Of a stretch of DNA of 64,000 bases, positions 27,165-36,517 are shown one piece after another. Both the position numbers and the translations under genes were made by a program. The notes beneath the pieces are model-generated. The model was not told the origin of the DNA. It searched no databases and saw nothing but the letters and a program-made list of their open reading frames with translations. Numbering within the stretch: position 1 is the stretch's first letter; each line of letters begins with the position of its first letter. Origin of the DNA: Ruegeria sp. Alg231-54 (GTDB lineage Bacteria > Pseudomonadota > Alphaproteobacteria > Rhodobacterales > Rhodobacteraceae); assembly GCF_900143525.1 (NCBI RefSeq), contig NZ_FREZ01000002.1, positions 124,001 through 188,000 of the forward strand. The letters run 5' to 3'.

Positions 27165-27947
27165 CAGCAGCGTTCCTTGGAGTTGCGATGCCTTGGTCGA
27201 AGCCGGACACATAATCCGTCCACTGCCCGGCAGGGCATTGCGCAGCAATGTCCCGAGAGGGATCAGCCAGAGCCGTCCTTTCTTCAGTTGTTCCACTGGC
27301 ACTTTCAGCCCCTCTCGTTGCCAATGACGTTCAATCCGTCCGTCGCTGACAGACCATCCAGCCTCTCTCAGCAGCGCAGCGATCCTGCGATAGACTTATC
27401 GGCCGTATTGACGGGTCATCGCGATCATGTCGGTCACCAGTCGCTCTTCGTCTGCGCGACCTTGTGGGACGCGTCGTTGCGTGGACCGATGTTGCCCCGG
27501 CACGCGGCAGGCGCGTCCCTCGGAAACGTTCGGCTGGTTGCGTACATGGTTAGTACAAGTACGACGGCGACGGGGCTCAGTAGGCCTTCGCGTTCAGGCC
27601 TGCAAATCATCCACTGGATGATTTACTTTTCGGCCTTCATCCATTGTGGCTTTCATAAGGATCAGTTTGCCCAACGTCAGATCAGAAGCTGCACGTCGCA
27701 ATCGTTCGTTCTCTTTCTGAAGCCGCTTTAGTTCTTTCAACTGATCTACGCCGATCCGCCGTACTTCTTGCGCCAGCGATAGTAGGATTGTTCGACAACG
27801 CCGATCTGCCTGATCGCGTCAAGACGGGATATGTCTTGCCCCATCAAAACTTCTACTTGCTGTAACTTCGAGACAATATTTTCTGGCTTCGGTCTCCTGT
27901 TTGCATTTTTGATCCTCCGTTTCCCAAACGTAGCGGTGGACCAGTTC
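27165..27947 (-). mobile_element. IS3-family insertion sequence remnant with broken orfA/orfB
   Basis: Read on the minus strand from 27947, the start TGAACTGG resembles IS3-family ends. OrfA follows (PENIVSKLQQVEVL, then LDAIRQIGVVEQSYYRWRKKYGG), shifts frame at about 27755 and continues as DQLKELKRLQKENERLRRAASDL. OrfB then begins, with an in-frame stop around the QYGR-VYRRIAALLREAGW region near 27400. It ends after KKGRLWL near 27270, before the integrase DDE core. The transposase is therefore truncated and dead. Family assignment rests on these strongly conserved segments. Confidence 0.8.
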
Positions 27948-27949
27948 AA

Positions 27950-28132
27950 TTAGGAGAGGCGCAATCCAGACCCCATGACGATCACTTCGATGCCATTCTT
28001 AAACTCTGAAAACCCGTGATCTTCGTCTTTGGTGAGTTGCTCTTCCAGCCAATCCAACCTGTGATCTGGCCGTGCAATAGGCCCATTATGATCAATGGCG
28101 TGCGAGGCATGAATGGCCGGTAGCCAAAGCAA
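27950..28132 (-). pseudogene. Dihydrofolate-reductase (RibD C-terminal) family gene fragment
   Basis: The minus-strand frame reads IARPDHRLDWLEEQ and then EFKNGIEVIVMGSG. This matches the first 50 residues of the DHFR/RibD-C family (usual pattern DGFIARPDGSLDWL... VMGRNTY). It stops abruptly at 27950 where the IS3 remnant begins, so the insertion removed the rest. The original start is not clear. Confidence 0.55.
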
Positions 28133-28293
28133 AGTTGCGGATGGGCTTTTTACGGGTCGTCAGATGGGATCAAACCTGCCCGGTTCAGTTGCCAAGCGTT
28201 TTTCGCAACGCATAGCGATCGCTAGATCACTCAGGTCAAAATTTTCTGATTGAGTTCTTTCGTATTCGCGATGCGGTTAACTCAGCCAATGGT
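28133..28293. other. Intergenic, nothing recognised
   Basis: No gene or known site is visible in this stretch between the fragment and the nuclease terminator hairpin. Confidence 0.3.
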
Positions 28294-28331
28294 ATGCCAC
28301 ACGGTCGTACCGGGGTGACCCCGTGTGGCAT
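28294..28331 (-). terminator. Hairpin downstream of the nuclease gene
   Basis: ATGCCACACGG (28294-28304) pairs with its complement ending at 28331, giving an 11-bp stem with a loop that can itself pair. It begins five bases after the nuclease stop; no T-run follows, so termination is probable but not classical. Confidence 0.55.
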
Positions 28332-28335
28332 TGCT

Positions 28336-31300
28336 TTAGGCAATCAGGTTCTGATCAATCACTTCGAACGCAAATTCGTCGACTGTAAACATGGTGGCAT
28401 CTAATGCTGACAGCTCAACTGCGTCAAAGGTCGTACGCCCAAGCGATCCTGAGAAATCGCCATCGTCAACATCCGCCACCATGGTGCCGACAAGAACACC
28501 GTCATCGTAGAAGGCAACCTCGACGTCACCGCTGCCGTGACTGTCGCCAAAGCTAAAGATGAATTCCACCGCTTCCAGGTCCGTGTCTTCCAGCGCAATT
28601 CTGAGGCTTTCGTCACCGTCAACCGATGCAGCATCGCGGCCAAACAACGAGTCGTCGAATGAGAGCACGCCAATCGCGCCATGTTTGATCGCAACCAGCT
28701 CGAAATTGGTTGGATCGATCGCATCCACTTTGATACCAACATCCGAAAACGTGAGGCTGTTGCGCACCGGGCCAAGCCTGTCGACATCCAGAACTTCACC
28801 ATCGATGCTTTCAAAGGCCTTGGTTTTGAACCAGCGGCCCGCTTCGAACTCAACGGCCAAACTCTGGGTTTCTGGAATGAACAGGCTTGCCACCATGGGA
28901 TCGTGATCCGACGCGCGCCCGCTGGTTGCGGCGAATTCCGAATTGACGTGGACGATGTCAACCAGTGCGCCCGAATGCAGATCCTCGGACACGAGAATAT
29001 GGTCCAACGACTGGCTGTTGCCCTGAAACTCAAAGCTATAACGTTCGTCTTCCGGAATATCGTTTGTCAGATTGACGAGGTCGGTATTGGCCTCAAGGTC
29101 AGCTACGGGTGAGACAAATTCAAACTCGTTGAAGTCACCCAACACAACAGCATTGGCGCCATCACCCAGCCCGTTGACGAAATCCTGAACGGCCTGGCTC
29201 TGGGCCTGGCGCTCATCCAGACTGCCGTTCACATCAACGTCTTCTTGGCGAGCGGCAAAGTCCTGTTCGGTTCCCAGAATGGGCGCGGAACCACCTTTTG
29301 ATGAAAAGTGGTTATTGACCACCGTGACGGTTTCACCGTTGAAGACAAAATCAGCGACCAATGGCAAACGTGCGCCCTCAAATGCCTCGCCTTCACCTTG
29401 CCCACTGATGGTCTGCACGGATCCTTCCACTAACGAGACACGATCAGGATTGTAGAGGAAGGCGGTTCGGATGTTGCCGCCGGGCTGACCCCCGGATGTT
29501 CCGTCCCCGATAAAGGTGTTGTCGATCACCTCATAAGCCGGACCACCTGCCGCCAGGATAGCCGCGGCCAGTTCCGCCAGGGTTTCGGACGCCGAGACTG
29601 TTCCGTCATCGTCCGAGCCCGAATTGTCCTGCACCTCTTGCAGACCAATGATGTCTGGGCTGTTGAGGTTATTGGTGATCTGCTCGGCAATGGCGGCAAA
29701 CCGACCGTCGGCAACGTCCTGGTCGCCGTCGCCATCATTGGGGTCGAGGTTAAGAACATTGTATGTGGCAATTGTCAGCTCGTTGCTTGAACCGGCGAGT
29801 GTGGTCGTTTCCTGTTCCAACCCGGCTGACTGGATATTCGGTGTAAAATCCTCGGTCGGCAGGATTTCGTAGTTTCCGAAACTATAGCCCACCACACCCG
29901 TGACGTCGCCAAGGTGATTGCCGACATTCACTGTGGGAAAGTCGAAATCGAAAATCCCACTGTCTTCGTCGATCTGGATTTTCTCAGGATTGAAGTCGTC
30001 TGGTGAGATATTGAGCGTTCCGCGCTCTGAAAGACCGGTTGCGCCACTGCCCTGATCGGCAACCGCAAAGATTTCACCGAACCGGCTGGTTCCGCTGACG
30101 GCTTGCAAATCCGTGGCGGTCACGCGCATCCCTTCCAAGCTTTCGAAGAAGTCGATGCCATCCTGGGTTGGATCGAATGAGGCAAACGCATCATCGTCGA
30201 TACTTTGATTGGGTACCGCCCGATCACCCGGATCATTGCCAATCAGAACCGCTTCGGGCAGCGCATTGCCCGATGACTGCACCTCAAGGTCAAAAACATT
30301 GGTCAGTTGGGTGGTTGGCAGGTTGCCACTGCCTGTGCCGCCGGGAAAGAACTCGGCAACGGTTCCGCCCACGGAAATGGCGTCACCCACAGTGACTGTC
30401 GGGCTTGATCCGGTGAACACGAAAATCGCGTCCGAGGTCGCATCATCCCCGTCGCCTTCAGAGTCCTGCAGATAGAACCCGTTGGAATCCACTGCAGTAA
30501 CGATGCCGCTGGTTGAAACCATATCGCCTAGAACGCTCGATGGACCGGCAGGCAAGTTCGCGAAGAACTCGGCAACCGTTTGTCCATCTGCCAAAACAAA
30601 TTCCGACACATGGCCTGCACCTTGGATTTCATAGATTGACACGATTTCAATGTCGCTTGCCGAGATGGATACCTCGACAACAGGGGCCAGAATACCGTCG
30701 AAGGCGGGATCGTCCGAGGTGACAGTGTGCTGAATGTCCACGACCTCGGCCCCTTCGGGCAGATCGTCGTCAACGGCGGTGACTGCGACTTGTTGAGGCT
30801 GGTCAAAATTGTTCGCGTCAAACACCAGTTCAGTTGGCACGACGTCAAGATCAGACCCTGCGGCTATGGTGATCGTGACCGGCTGTTCGGGCGCGACGGA
30901 CAACGTGACTTCATATGTATCCGCCATGCCCCCTTCATCGGCAGCAAGATCCAGATCATTGACGATGACCGTTGGCGAGGGCGCGGCATCCGTGACGGTG
31001 AACCCGGCAGGTTCGACATCGTCAATCCTGGTATTGCTGGTTGTCCAGTTGGCAGGGTCATTGATGGCGGTCTGCAGATCGGCCTTTGTACCGGTAAGCG
31101 GGCCGGAATAAACACCGTTATCGGTTTCGGTGAGGGCAATTGCGCTGGTGCCGACGGTCAACCCTGAGGGCAGTGCAGACGTATTCGACGATGTTGCGTC
31201 AGGTTCATATCCGTCCCCATTGAAATGAACCGAGGCAACAAAACTGGGCGTGTCGTCATCACCTTGATACGCGTGGATCTGATCGCCGCTGGCCGAAAAG

Positions 31301-31536
31301 TTTGGCCCGGTAAATGCGGGGTTTATCACTGTACCCGCAGCGATGTTCGCGGGTGCCGTCCAGACGAATATTCCCTCGCTGCTGCGAAACCCGCCGGCTG
31401 CGAACCAACCGTTATCAGTGAATTTAATCTCGGTTCCGGCTTCGATGCCTGTCAAAGCAACAAATGTGAACTCGTCGGGATTGTCTGAATTGAACCCGGT
31501 AAACGCAATATCACCCGCAGCCAATGTAGTAACCAT
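28336..31536 (-). CDS. Large extracellular endonuclease/exonuclease/phosphatase-family nuclease
   Basis: A 1066-residue, very acidic protein without an N-terminal signal peptide. Residues 1-185 are a domain seen at the start of many secreted roseobacterial exoproteins. Residues 186-295 look like a Calx-beta/Ig-like repeat, and about 298-570 match the OB-fold-like region of ExeM/NucH-type nucleases. Residues 586-888 form an endonuclease/exonuclease/phosphatase domain with its catalytic landmarks LQEVQ (Glu634), NNH (741-743), GDFNEF (800-805) and SDHDP (876-880). The last 175 residues form a beta-rich tail ending in aliphatic residues, as in type I secretion substrates. It likely degrades extracellular DNA for phosphorus or nucleosides. 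GAGG lies five bases before the ATG. No secretion genes are adjacent. Confidence 0.82.
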   Translation of the reverse strand: MVTTLAAGDIAFTGFNSDNPDEFTFVALTGIEAGTEIKFTDNGWFAAGGFRSSEGIFVWTAPANIAAGTVINPAFTGPNFSASGDQIHAYQGDDDTPSFVASVHFNGDGYEPDATSSNTSALPSGLTVGTSAIALTETDNGVYSGPLTGTKADLQTAINDPANWTTSNTRIDDVEPAGFTVTDAAPSPTVIVNDLDLAADEGGMADTYEVTLSVAPEQPVTITIAAGSDLDVVPTELVFDANNFDQPQQVAVTAVDDDLPEGAEVVDIQHTVTSDDPAFDGILAPVVEVSISASDIEIVSIYEIQGAGHVSEFVLADGQTVAEFFANLPAGPSSVLGDMVSTSGIVTAVDSNGFYLQDSEGDGDDATSDAIFVFTGSSPTVTVGDAISVGGTVAEFFPGGTGSGNLPTTQLTNVFDLEVQSSGNALPEAVLIGNDPGDRAVPNQSIDDDAFASFDPTQDGIDFFESLEGMRVTATDLQAVSGTSRFGEIFAVADQGSGATGLSERGTLNISPDDFNPEKIQIDEDSGIFDFDFPTVNVGNHLGDVTGVVGYSFGNYEILPTEDFTPNIQSAGLEQETTTLAGSSNELTIATYNVLNLDPNDGDGDQDVADGRFAAIAEQITNNLNSPDIIGLQEVQDNSGSDDDGTVSASETLAELAAAILAAGGPAYEVIDNTFIGDGTSGGQPGGNIRTAFLYNPDRVSLVEGSVQTISGQGEGEAFEGARLPLVADFVFNGETVTVVNNHFSSKGGSAPILGTEQDFAARQEDVDVNGSLDERQAQSQAVQDFVNGLGDGANAVVLGDFNEFEFVSPVADLEANTDLVNLTNDIPEDERYSFEFQGNSQSLDHILVSEDLHSGALVDIVHVNSEFAATSGRASDHDPMVASLFIPETQSLAVEFEAGRWFKTKAFESIDGEVLDVDRLGPVRNSLTFSDVGIKVDAIDPTNFELVAIKHGAIGVLSFDDSLFGRDAASVDGDESLRIALEDTDLEAVEFIFSFGDSHGSGDVEVAFYDDGVLVGTMVADVDDGDFSGSLGRTTFDAVELSALDATMFTVDEFAFEVIDQNLIA

Positions 31537-32271
31537 GTGAGCCTCGCTTTTTGATCTGGTGAATGGATGGCGTGTCGATATGCGACTCGCCTCAATACAA
31601 CCTAAGGTAGCTTAACCTGACGATGTTAGTTAATTGGTTGTACGGAGCAGGCCTAATACGGCGGAGCTTTGCCGTTTGAAAGCACGGCATCGTTTAGAGT
31701 GTATGCTTGGCTGCCGGACCTTTCGCCATCTGAAGCCGGGCATTTCCGCATTTTCGTAGCGTTCGGCTGGTATCGTCATGTGGTTTTACCGACAAATCTG
31801 GTGGGATACTTCCGCTGCCGACAAAATCTGATCTGGGTATAATCGTAGCGGGACGAACTAAGCCCTCGTCTAGCAGATTTGTTCAAACTGATGCATCGGT
31901 TCAGAGCCGACCTCGGATGCTGCGCAATACTTGCCCCCAGCGGGCCGAAACTCCCGAAAGGGAGAGGGGAAATACTGATTTTTGCTCACACAGCAATTGC
32001 TGTTGGAGCATCCACCCGCATATGCGGCAGGCTCTTAGCAGCGTCAAAGCGTGTGTCGCCAGACCGGTCATTCAAAGCGGAGGGGAACCCCGCATCTTAG
32101 ACAGCGTTTTTACTATAGCCGGGATCGATGGTCAGTAGCGGACAAAGATGTAACCCATATCGTAACATTTACGTTTGTGGCGTGTAAGCAATGAACCGTA
32201 GCTTCTCATATGTCTAGTTTCACAGAAATCTCTATTTGCTATTCTTAGATGCGTCGGTTGATCTAAAGACG
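31537..32271. other. Long non-coding or decayed stretch
   Basis: 735 bases with only short frames whose products match nothing I know. The first 80 bases contain the upstream region of the nuclease gene. The remainder has several stops in all frames and borders a truncated AraC gene, so decayed sequence is likely. Confidence 0.4.
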
Positions 32272-32961
32272 ATGAAAATCGAGATACCGGCATCGACGCA
32301 TCTTCAGGAACACGGATATCCTGCGTTCAAAATCCTCAGCGCTGTTCGGGTAGGCAAGCAAATGGGCCTGTCCGCAGAATATCTGCTGAATGGCACAGAG
32401 TTGGACGAAGCTGCACTTGCGGACACCCGAACGAAAGCTTCGGTGGGTCAGGTGGCGACGGTTTATGCCCGGTTGGTTGAGCAAGGCCACGGTACCGAAA
32501 CAGCCTTTGAGCCTGGAAGAGCTTTGACGCCTTTTCAATACGGCGCCTTTGGGGTCGCCATTGTTACGGCAACTTGTATGGCCGAGGAGTTTGATCCCGT
32601 CTTTCTCTATCCAGAGCTTGAGTCCACGGTGGTACAAATGCGGCTGGAATCTCATGGTGATATGACTCGCCATGTCTTTAGGGACAACGTGCAGGCAACG
32701 GGGTTGAATCGCTTTCTCGTCGAGATACAGACGGCTATGGCTGTATCGTTCATGAAAAAGATCAATGGATCAGCATTTCCCATAAAAGAAATTTGGTTCA
32801 CCTACGACGCCTCGGACGAACAAGAGCGCTATGACGAGATCTTTGGCTGCACACTCCGATTTGGGCAGCCCTACAATGCATGCCTATCTGAAACGTGGAT
32901 GCTGAAACAGTCGTTTGTCGAAGCGAATGCCTTGACCAATGTCGATATGAACGATTTGTGA
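32272..32961 (+). pseudogene. AraC-family regulator, truncated before the DNA-binding domain
   Basis: 229 residues matching the N-terminal ligand-sensing domain of the OruR/ArgR-like AraC subgroup (YAFK-type start, FGVAIVTATCM, then IKEIWFTYDASDEQERYDEIFGCTLRFGQ). The normal protein continues about 110 residues into two helix-turn-helix motifs. Here the similarity ends at about EANALTN, and an IS5-type transposase fragment begins at once. Without the HTH it cannot bind DNA as a normal AraC protein, so I call it a pseudogene. ATG 32272 is preferred to the TTG at 32236. Confidence 0.78.
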
Positions 32962-33255
32962 CGTCGACAGACGATATTTCAAAAGTCGATTGGGTGCTCG
33001 GGGATCGCGGTTACGACGCCGGCTGGTTTCGGGATGCCCTGAAAAACAGAGGGATACGCGCGTGCATCCCCGGTCGAAAACAACGTAAGACGCCGGTAAT
33101 ATACGACAAACGAAGATCCAAACGACGAAGCCGCATCGAGATCATGTTTGGCAGGCTCAAGGGTTGGAGGCGTGTAGCAACCCACTATGACCGATGCCCC
33201 AAGGTATTCCTCTCTGCCGTCGCACGCAGAAATGAAATTGAATTCACAGGATGGG
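32962..33255 (+). pseudogene. IS5-family transposase fragment (C-terminal DDE part)
   Basis: The frame reads LGDRGYDAGWFRDALKNRGI, then IPGRKQRK and RRSRIEIMFGRLKGWRRVAT, then YDRC. These are the middle Asp and final Glu regions of IS5-group transposases. The N-terminal half is absent and no terminal repeat is seen. The fragment abuts the truncated AraC gene on the left and the xdh/ABC operon terminator on the right. Confidence 0.8.
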
Positions 33256-33270
33256 CTTGGGGCGGTCATC

Positions 33271-33301
33271 CAAAAAGGCCCGCATGTACATGCGGGCCTT
33301 G
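33271..33301 (-). terminator. Rho-independent terminator of the xdh/ABC operon
   Basis: On the minus strand a perfect inverted repeat (33276-33288 with 33289-33301, about 11 pairs around a four-base loop) runs into TTTTT. It lies 38 bases after the BmpA-type gene stop. Confidence 0.88.
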
Positions 33302-33338
33302 TCGATTTTTCTAAAGCTTCGTCTCAGAAGATCACAGC

Positions 33339-34412
33339 TTACTGCGGGATTTCGCCTTCCAAACCTTTAACGTAGAAGTTCATACCCGCCAGTGTGCCGT
33401 CATCGGCGGTTTCGCCTTCAGCCAGCCAGTCGCTGCCGTCTTGCTTTTTGATCGGGCCTGTGAAGGGGTGGTATTCACCCGCTGCCATGGCCGCTTTCAT
33501 CGCCAGTGCTTCCTCTTTGATGTCGGCCGGAACGGCGTCCGAGATCTCACCGATCTCAACCATGCCTTCCTTGATACCGTCCCAGGTGTTCACGGTTTCC
33601 CACGACCCATCCATGACCGCTTGAGTACGTGCGATGTAGTAGGGCGCCCAGTTGTCGATGATCGAGGATACGCGCGGCTTGGGGGCATATTCGCTCATGT
33701 CCGAGGCCTGACCGAAAGTGATCACGTTGCCTGCCTCTTGTGCGGCCGCCTGCGGCGCGGTCGAGTCGGTGTGCTGCAGGATCACGTCCGCACCTTGTTC
33801 GATCAGAACGGTTGCGGCATCTGCCTCTTTCGCCGGGTCGAACCAAGTGTAGGCCCAGATGATCTTGAACTCTACATCCGGGTTCACTTTTTTGGCGTGG
33901 ATGTAGGCCGAGTTGATGCCGCGGATCACTTCAGGGATTGGGTAGGAGCCAATGTATCCGATGATGTTCGACTCGGTCATTTTACCCGCGATGTGTCCCT
34001 GAACGGCGCGGCCTTCGTAGAATCGGGCCGAATAGACGGACACGTTCGGTGCGGTCTTATAGCCGGTCGCGTGCTCGAACTTCACGTTCGGGAATTTCTT
34101 GGCCACGTTGATGGTCGGGTCCATGTACCCGAACGAAGTGGTAAAGATCAGATCTGCACCTTCCAGTGCCATCTGCGTCATCACACGTTCCGCGTCCGGG
34201 CCTTCGGGAACGGATTCAACAAACACGGTCTCGACCTTGTCGCCGAATTCTTTCTCAACCGCCAGACGGCCTTTGTCGTGTTCATAGGTCCAGCCGCCGT
34301 CGCCCACCGGACCGACATAGACAAAGCCTACTTTTGTTTTGTCCTGTGCGACCGCGCCGGTCGCCAGACCCAGCACCATCGCGGCACTGGCAAGAAGTGA
34401 AGTGAATTTCAT
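33339..34412 (-). CDS. BMP-family ABC transporter substrate-binding lipoprotein-like protein (nucleoside/purine)
   Basis: A 357-residue periplasmic binding protein of the BMP (PnrA/Med) family with a signal peptide cleaved near AVA-Q (about residue 23). Conserved segments include GFVYVGPVGDGGWTYEHDKGR, where family members contact the ligand base and ribose, and VRGINSAYIHA. BMP proteins bind nucleosides or purines. No lipobox Cys is visible, so it should be soluble. GGGGAG lies seven bases before the ATG at 34412. It is the last gene of an operon starting with xanthine dehydrogenase, which argues for purine or purine nucleoside import. Confidence 0.9.
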   Translation of the reverse strand: MKFTSLLASAAMVLGLATGAVAQDKTKVGFVYVGPVGDGGWTYEHDKGRLAVEKEFGDKVETVFVESVPEGPDAERVMTQMALEGADLIFTTSFGYMDPTINVAKKFPNVKFEHATGYKTAPNVSVYSARFYEGRAVQGHIAGKMTESNIIGYIGSYPIPEVIRGINSAYIHAKKVNPDVEFKIIWAYTWFDPAKEADAATVLIEQGADVILQHTDSTAPQAAAQEAGNVITFGQASDMSEYAPKPRVSSIIDNWAPYYIARTQAVMDGSWETVNTWDGIKEGMVEIGEISDAVPADIKEEALAMKAAMAAGEYHPFTGPIKKQDGSDWLAEGETADDGTLAGMNFYVKGLEGEIPQ

Positions 34413-34447
34413 GTGGTTACTCCCCAAGTTGGTTCAATTGGCCCCGT

Positions 34448-35368
34448 CTAGTGCGAGGCGTGGAAGGTCCGGCCCAGTGAGGCAGGTGCGCTGCTCTTGT
34501 CGGCCGAAAGGATCACAAGCACAAGGATCGTGATGATGTAGGGCGACATTGCCAGATACTCGACTGGGATGGCAACGCCTGCGGCCTGCAGATTAAGCTG
34601 CAACACCGTGATTCCGCCAAACAAATAAGCACCCAGCAATGCACGCCATGGTTTCCAGCTGGCAAAGACCACCAGCGCAAGAGCGATCCAGCCAACACCG
34701 GCGGTCATGCCCTCGGTCCACTGCGGAACGCGGATAAGGCTGATATAGGCTCCACCGAGGCCCGCACAGGCGCCACCAAACAGGATCGCCAGAATGCGGA
34801 TCTTGATGACCTTGTAGCCCAGGGCGTGTGCGGCGTCGTGGTTTTCACCCACTGCGCGCAGGATCAGACCGACGCGTGTGTATTTCAGCGTGGCCCAGAC
34901 GGCTGCAACCAGCGCGATGCCCAGATACAGGATCGGATCATGCTGGAACAGGATGGGGCCAATCACAGGAATATCGCTGAGCAACGGGATATGGATATCT
35001 CCCATGCTGGGCGGTTTGACACCTACATAGCTTTGACCCATCAGCGCGCTGAAGCCTAGGCCGAACAGGGTAAGTGCAAGACCACTGGCCACCTGGTTCG
35101 CCAGCGCAAACTGTGTCAGCAGGACGAACAGCAGGGACAGAACCGCGCCACCAATGGCTGCTGCAATGAACCCCAGCCAGGGTGATCCTGTTTCGACAGA
35201 TATCGCAAATCCGCTGATTGCGCCGACGATCATCATGCCCTCTACGCCAAGGTTCAGAACACCTGCTTTTTCGACGACAAGCTCTCCGATCGCCGCCAGC
35301 AGCAGGGGGGTTGCGGCCACCATAAGCGAGGCGACCAGAAGTACGGGATTGATTTCACCTAGGTCCAT
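34448..35368 (-). CDS. ABC transporter permease, nucleoside/purine type (YufQ/NupQ-like)
   Basis: A 306-residue inner-membrane permease of the BPD_transp_2 family with about eight to nine helices and the motif around GELVVEKAGVLNLGVEGMM near residues 26-44, typical of the second permease of nucleoside ABC importers. It starts three bases after the stop of the partner permease. With that permease, the double ATPase and the BMP protein it forms a complete importer. Confidence 0.9.
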   Translation of the reverse strand: MDLGEINPVLLVASLMVAATPLLLAAIGELVVEKAGVLNLGVEGMMIVGAISGFAISVETGSPWLGFIAAAIGGAVLSLLFVLLTQFALANQVASGLALTLFGLGFSALMGQSYVGVKPPSMGDIHIPLLSDIPVIGPILFQHDPILYLGIALVAAVWATLKYTRVGLILRAVGENHDAAHALGYKVIKIRILAILFGGACAGLGGAYISLIRVPQWTEGMTAGVGWIALALVVFASWKPWRALLGAYLFGGITVLQLNLQAAGVAIPVEYLAMSPYIITILVLVILSADKSSAPASLGRTFHASH

Positions 35369-35371
35369 GGG

Positions 35372-36454
35372 TCACGCCACCTCATTACGGGCCGCACGGA
35401 TGCGGTAGTTGGTCAAAAGATCGAAAGCCAGCAGGAAGAACAGGAGCATGCCCTGAAAGACCTGAATGGCAGCCGCAGGCAGGCCCAACTGGGATTGCGC
35501 GATTTCGCCGCCAATATAGGTCAACGCCATCAAGCCACCTGCCAGCAGGATACCCACCGGATGCAGACGGCCCAGAAAGGCCACGATGATCGCGGTAAAG
35601 CCGTAGCCCACGTTAAAGTCGATGCTGACCTGACCTGATGGGCCTGCGACCTCGAACATCCCCGCCAACCCGGCCAGGGCACCGGACATGCCCAGACAGA
35701 ACAGGATCAGACGTGCCGGGTTTACACCCGCGAACTTCGCCGCCCGAGGCGCTTCACCCGTCAGGCGAATGTGGAAGCCCAGCATGTGACGGTTCAGCAG
35801 GACATAGGCAAAGATCACAGCGATCAGCGCGGTCACCACACCCCAGTGCATACCCGATCCGGCGATCAACTCAGCGTTATGCGCGCTTTCATAGGATTGC
35901 AGGTTGCGCGATCCGGGAAAGCCGAACCCTTCGGGGTTTTTAAGCAGGCCAAGCGAAACCGAAGCCAGCATCTGCTCGGCCACGTAGACCAGCATCAGTG
36001 ACACGAGGATTTCGTTGGTGCCAAAACGCACCTTTAGGAAGGCCGGGATTGCCGCCCAAAGCCAACCGCCAAATGCGCCGGCGATCACCATGATCGGGAA
36101 AACGTAGAACGCATCCAGCGGATAGAAGGCCAGACCTGCTCCGGCACCAAAGATAGCGCCCATGATGTATTGCCCCTCGGCCCCGATATTCCAGATACCT
36201 GCACGGAAACCTAAGGACAGGCCAATGGCGATCAGAACCAGCGGCGCGCCTTTAACCAGCAATTGTGGACGGTAGTAGAAAGCGAACTCGCCAAACAGCG
36301 GCTCCCAGAAAATGGTGCCAATGGCTTGGATCGGGTTCTTGCCCAGAATGGCGAACAGGATGCCGCCGAAAACCATGGTTGCCAGCACGGCCACCAAAGG
36401 GGTCGCGTAAGACCACGCTTTGGACGGCTGCGGCCGTTTCTCCAACACAATCAT
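35372..36454 (-). CDS. ABC transporter permease, nucleoside/purine type (YufP/NupP-like)
   Basis: A 360-residue BPD_transp_2 permease with about nine helices and the signature GLSLGFRAGIWNIGAEGQY near residues 78-96. This marks the first permease of BmpA-type importers; the Glu in NIGAEGQ contacts the ATPase in related RbsC/MglC systems. It is separated from the ATPase gene by 63 bases that hold a small CCGCC-TTC-GGCGG hairpin, and from the second permease by three bases. Confidence 0.9.
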   Translation of the reverse strand: MIVLEKRPQPSKAWSYATPLVAVLATMVFGGILFAILGKNPIQAIGTIFWEPLFGEFAFYYRPQLLVKGAPLVLIAIGLSLGFRAGIWNIGAEGQYIMGAIFGAGAGLAFYPLDAFYVFPIMVIAGAFGGWLWAAIPAFLKVRFGTNEILVSLMLVYVAEQMLASVSLGLLKNPEGFGFPGSRNLQSYESAHNAELIAGSGMHWGVVTALIAVIFAYVLLNRHMLGFHIRLTGEAPRAAKFAGVNPARLILFCLGMSGALAGLAGMFEVAGPSGQVSIDFNVGYGFTAIIVAFLGRLHPVGILLAGGLMALTYIGGEIAQSQLGLPAAAIQVFQGMLLFFLLAFDLLTNYRIRAARNEVA

Positions 36455-36517
36455 CTGCTCATTCCCCCAGTTTCTTCATCTTTTTGTAAATTTTCCCGCC
36501 GAAGGCGGTCCGACGGA

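Noticed and set aside
17935..33300. Prophage or genomic island with an integrase
   Set aside because: The zone is rich in IS remnants and broken genes, but there is no integrase, tRNA attachment site or phage structural gene.
33441..34400. A 319-codon plus-strand frame
   Set aside because: Antisense to the BMP-family binding protein gene, which has convincing homology and a ribosome site.
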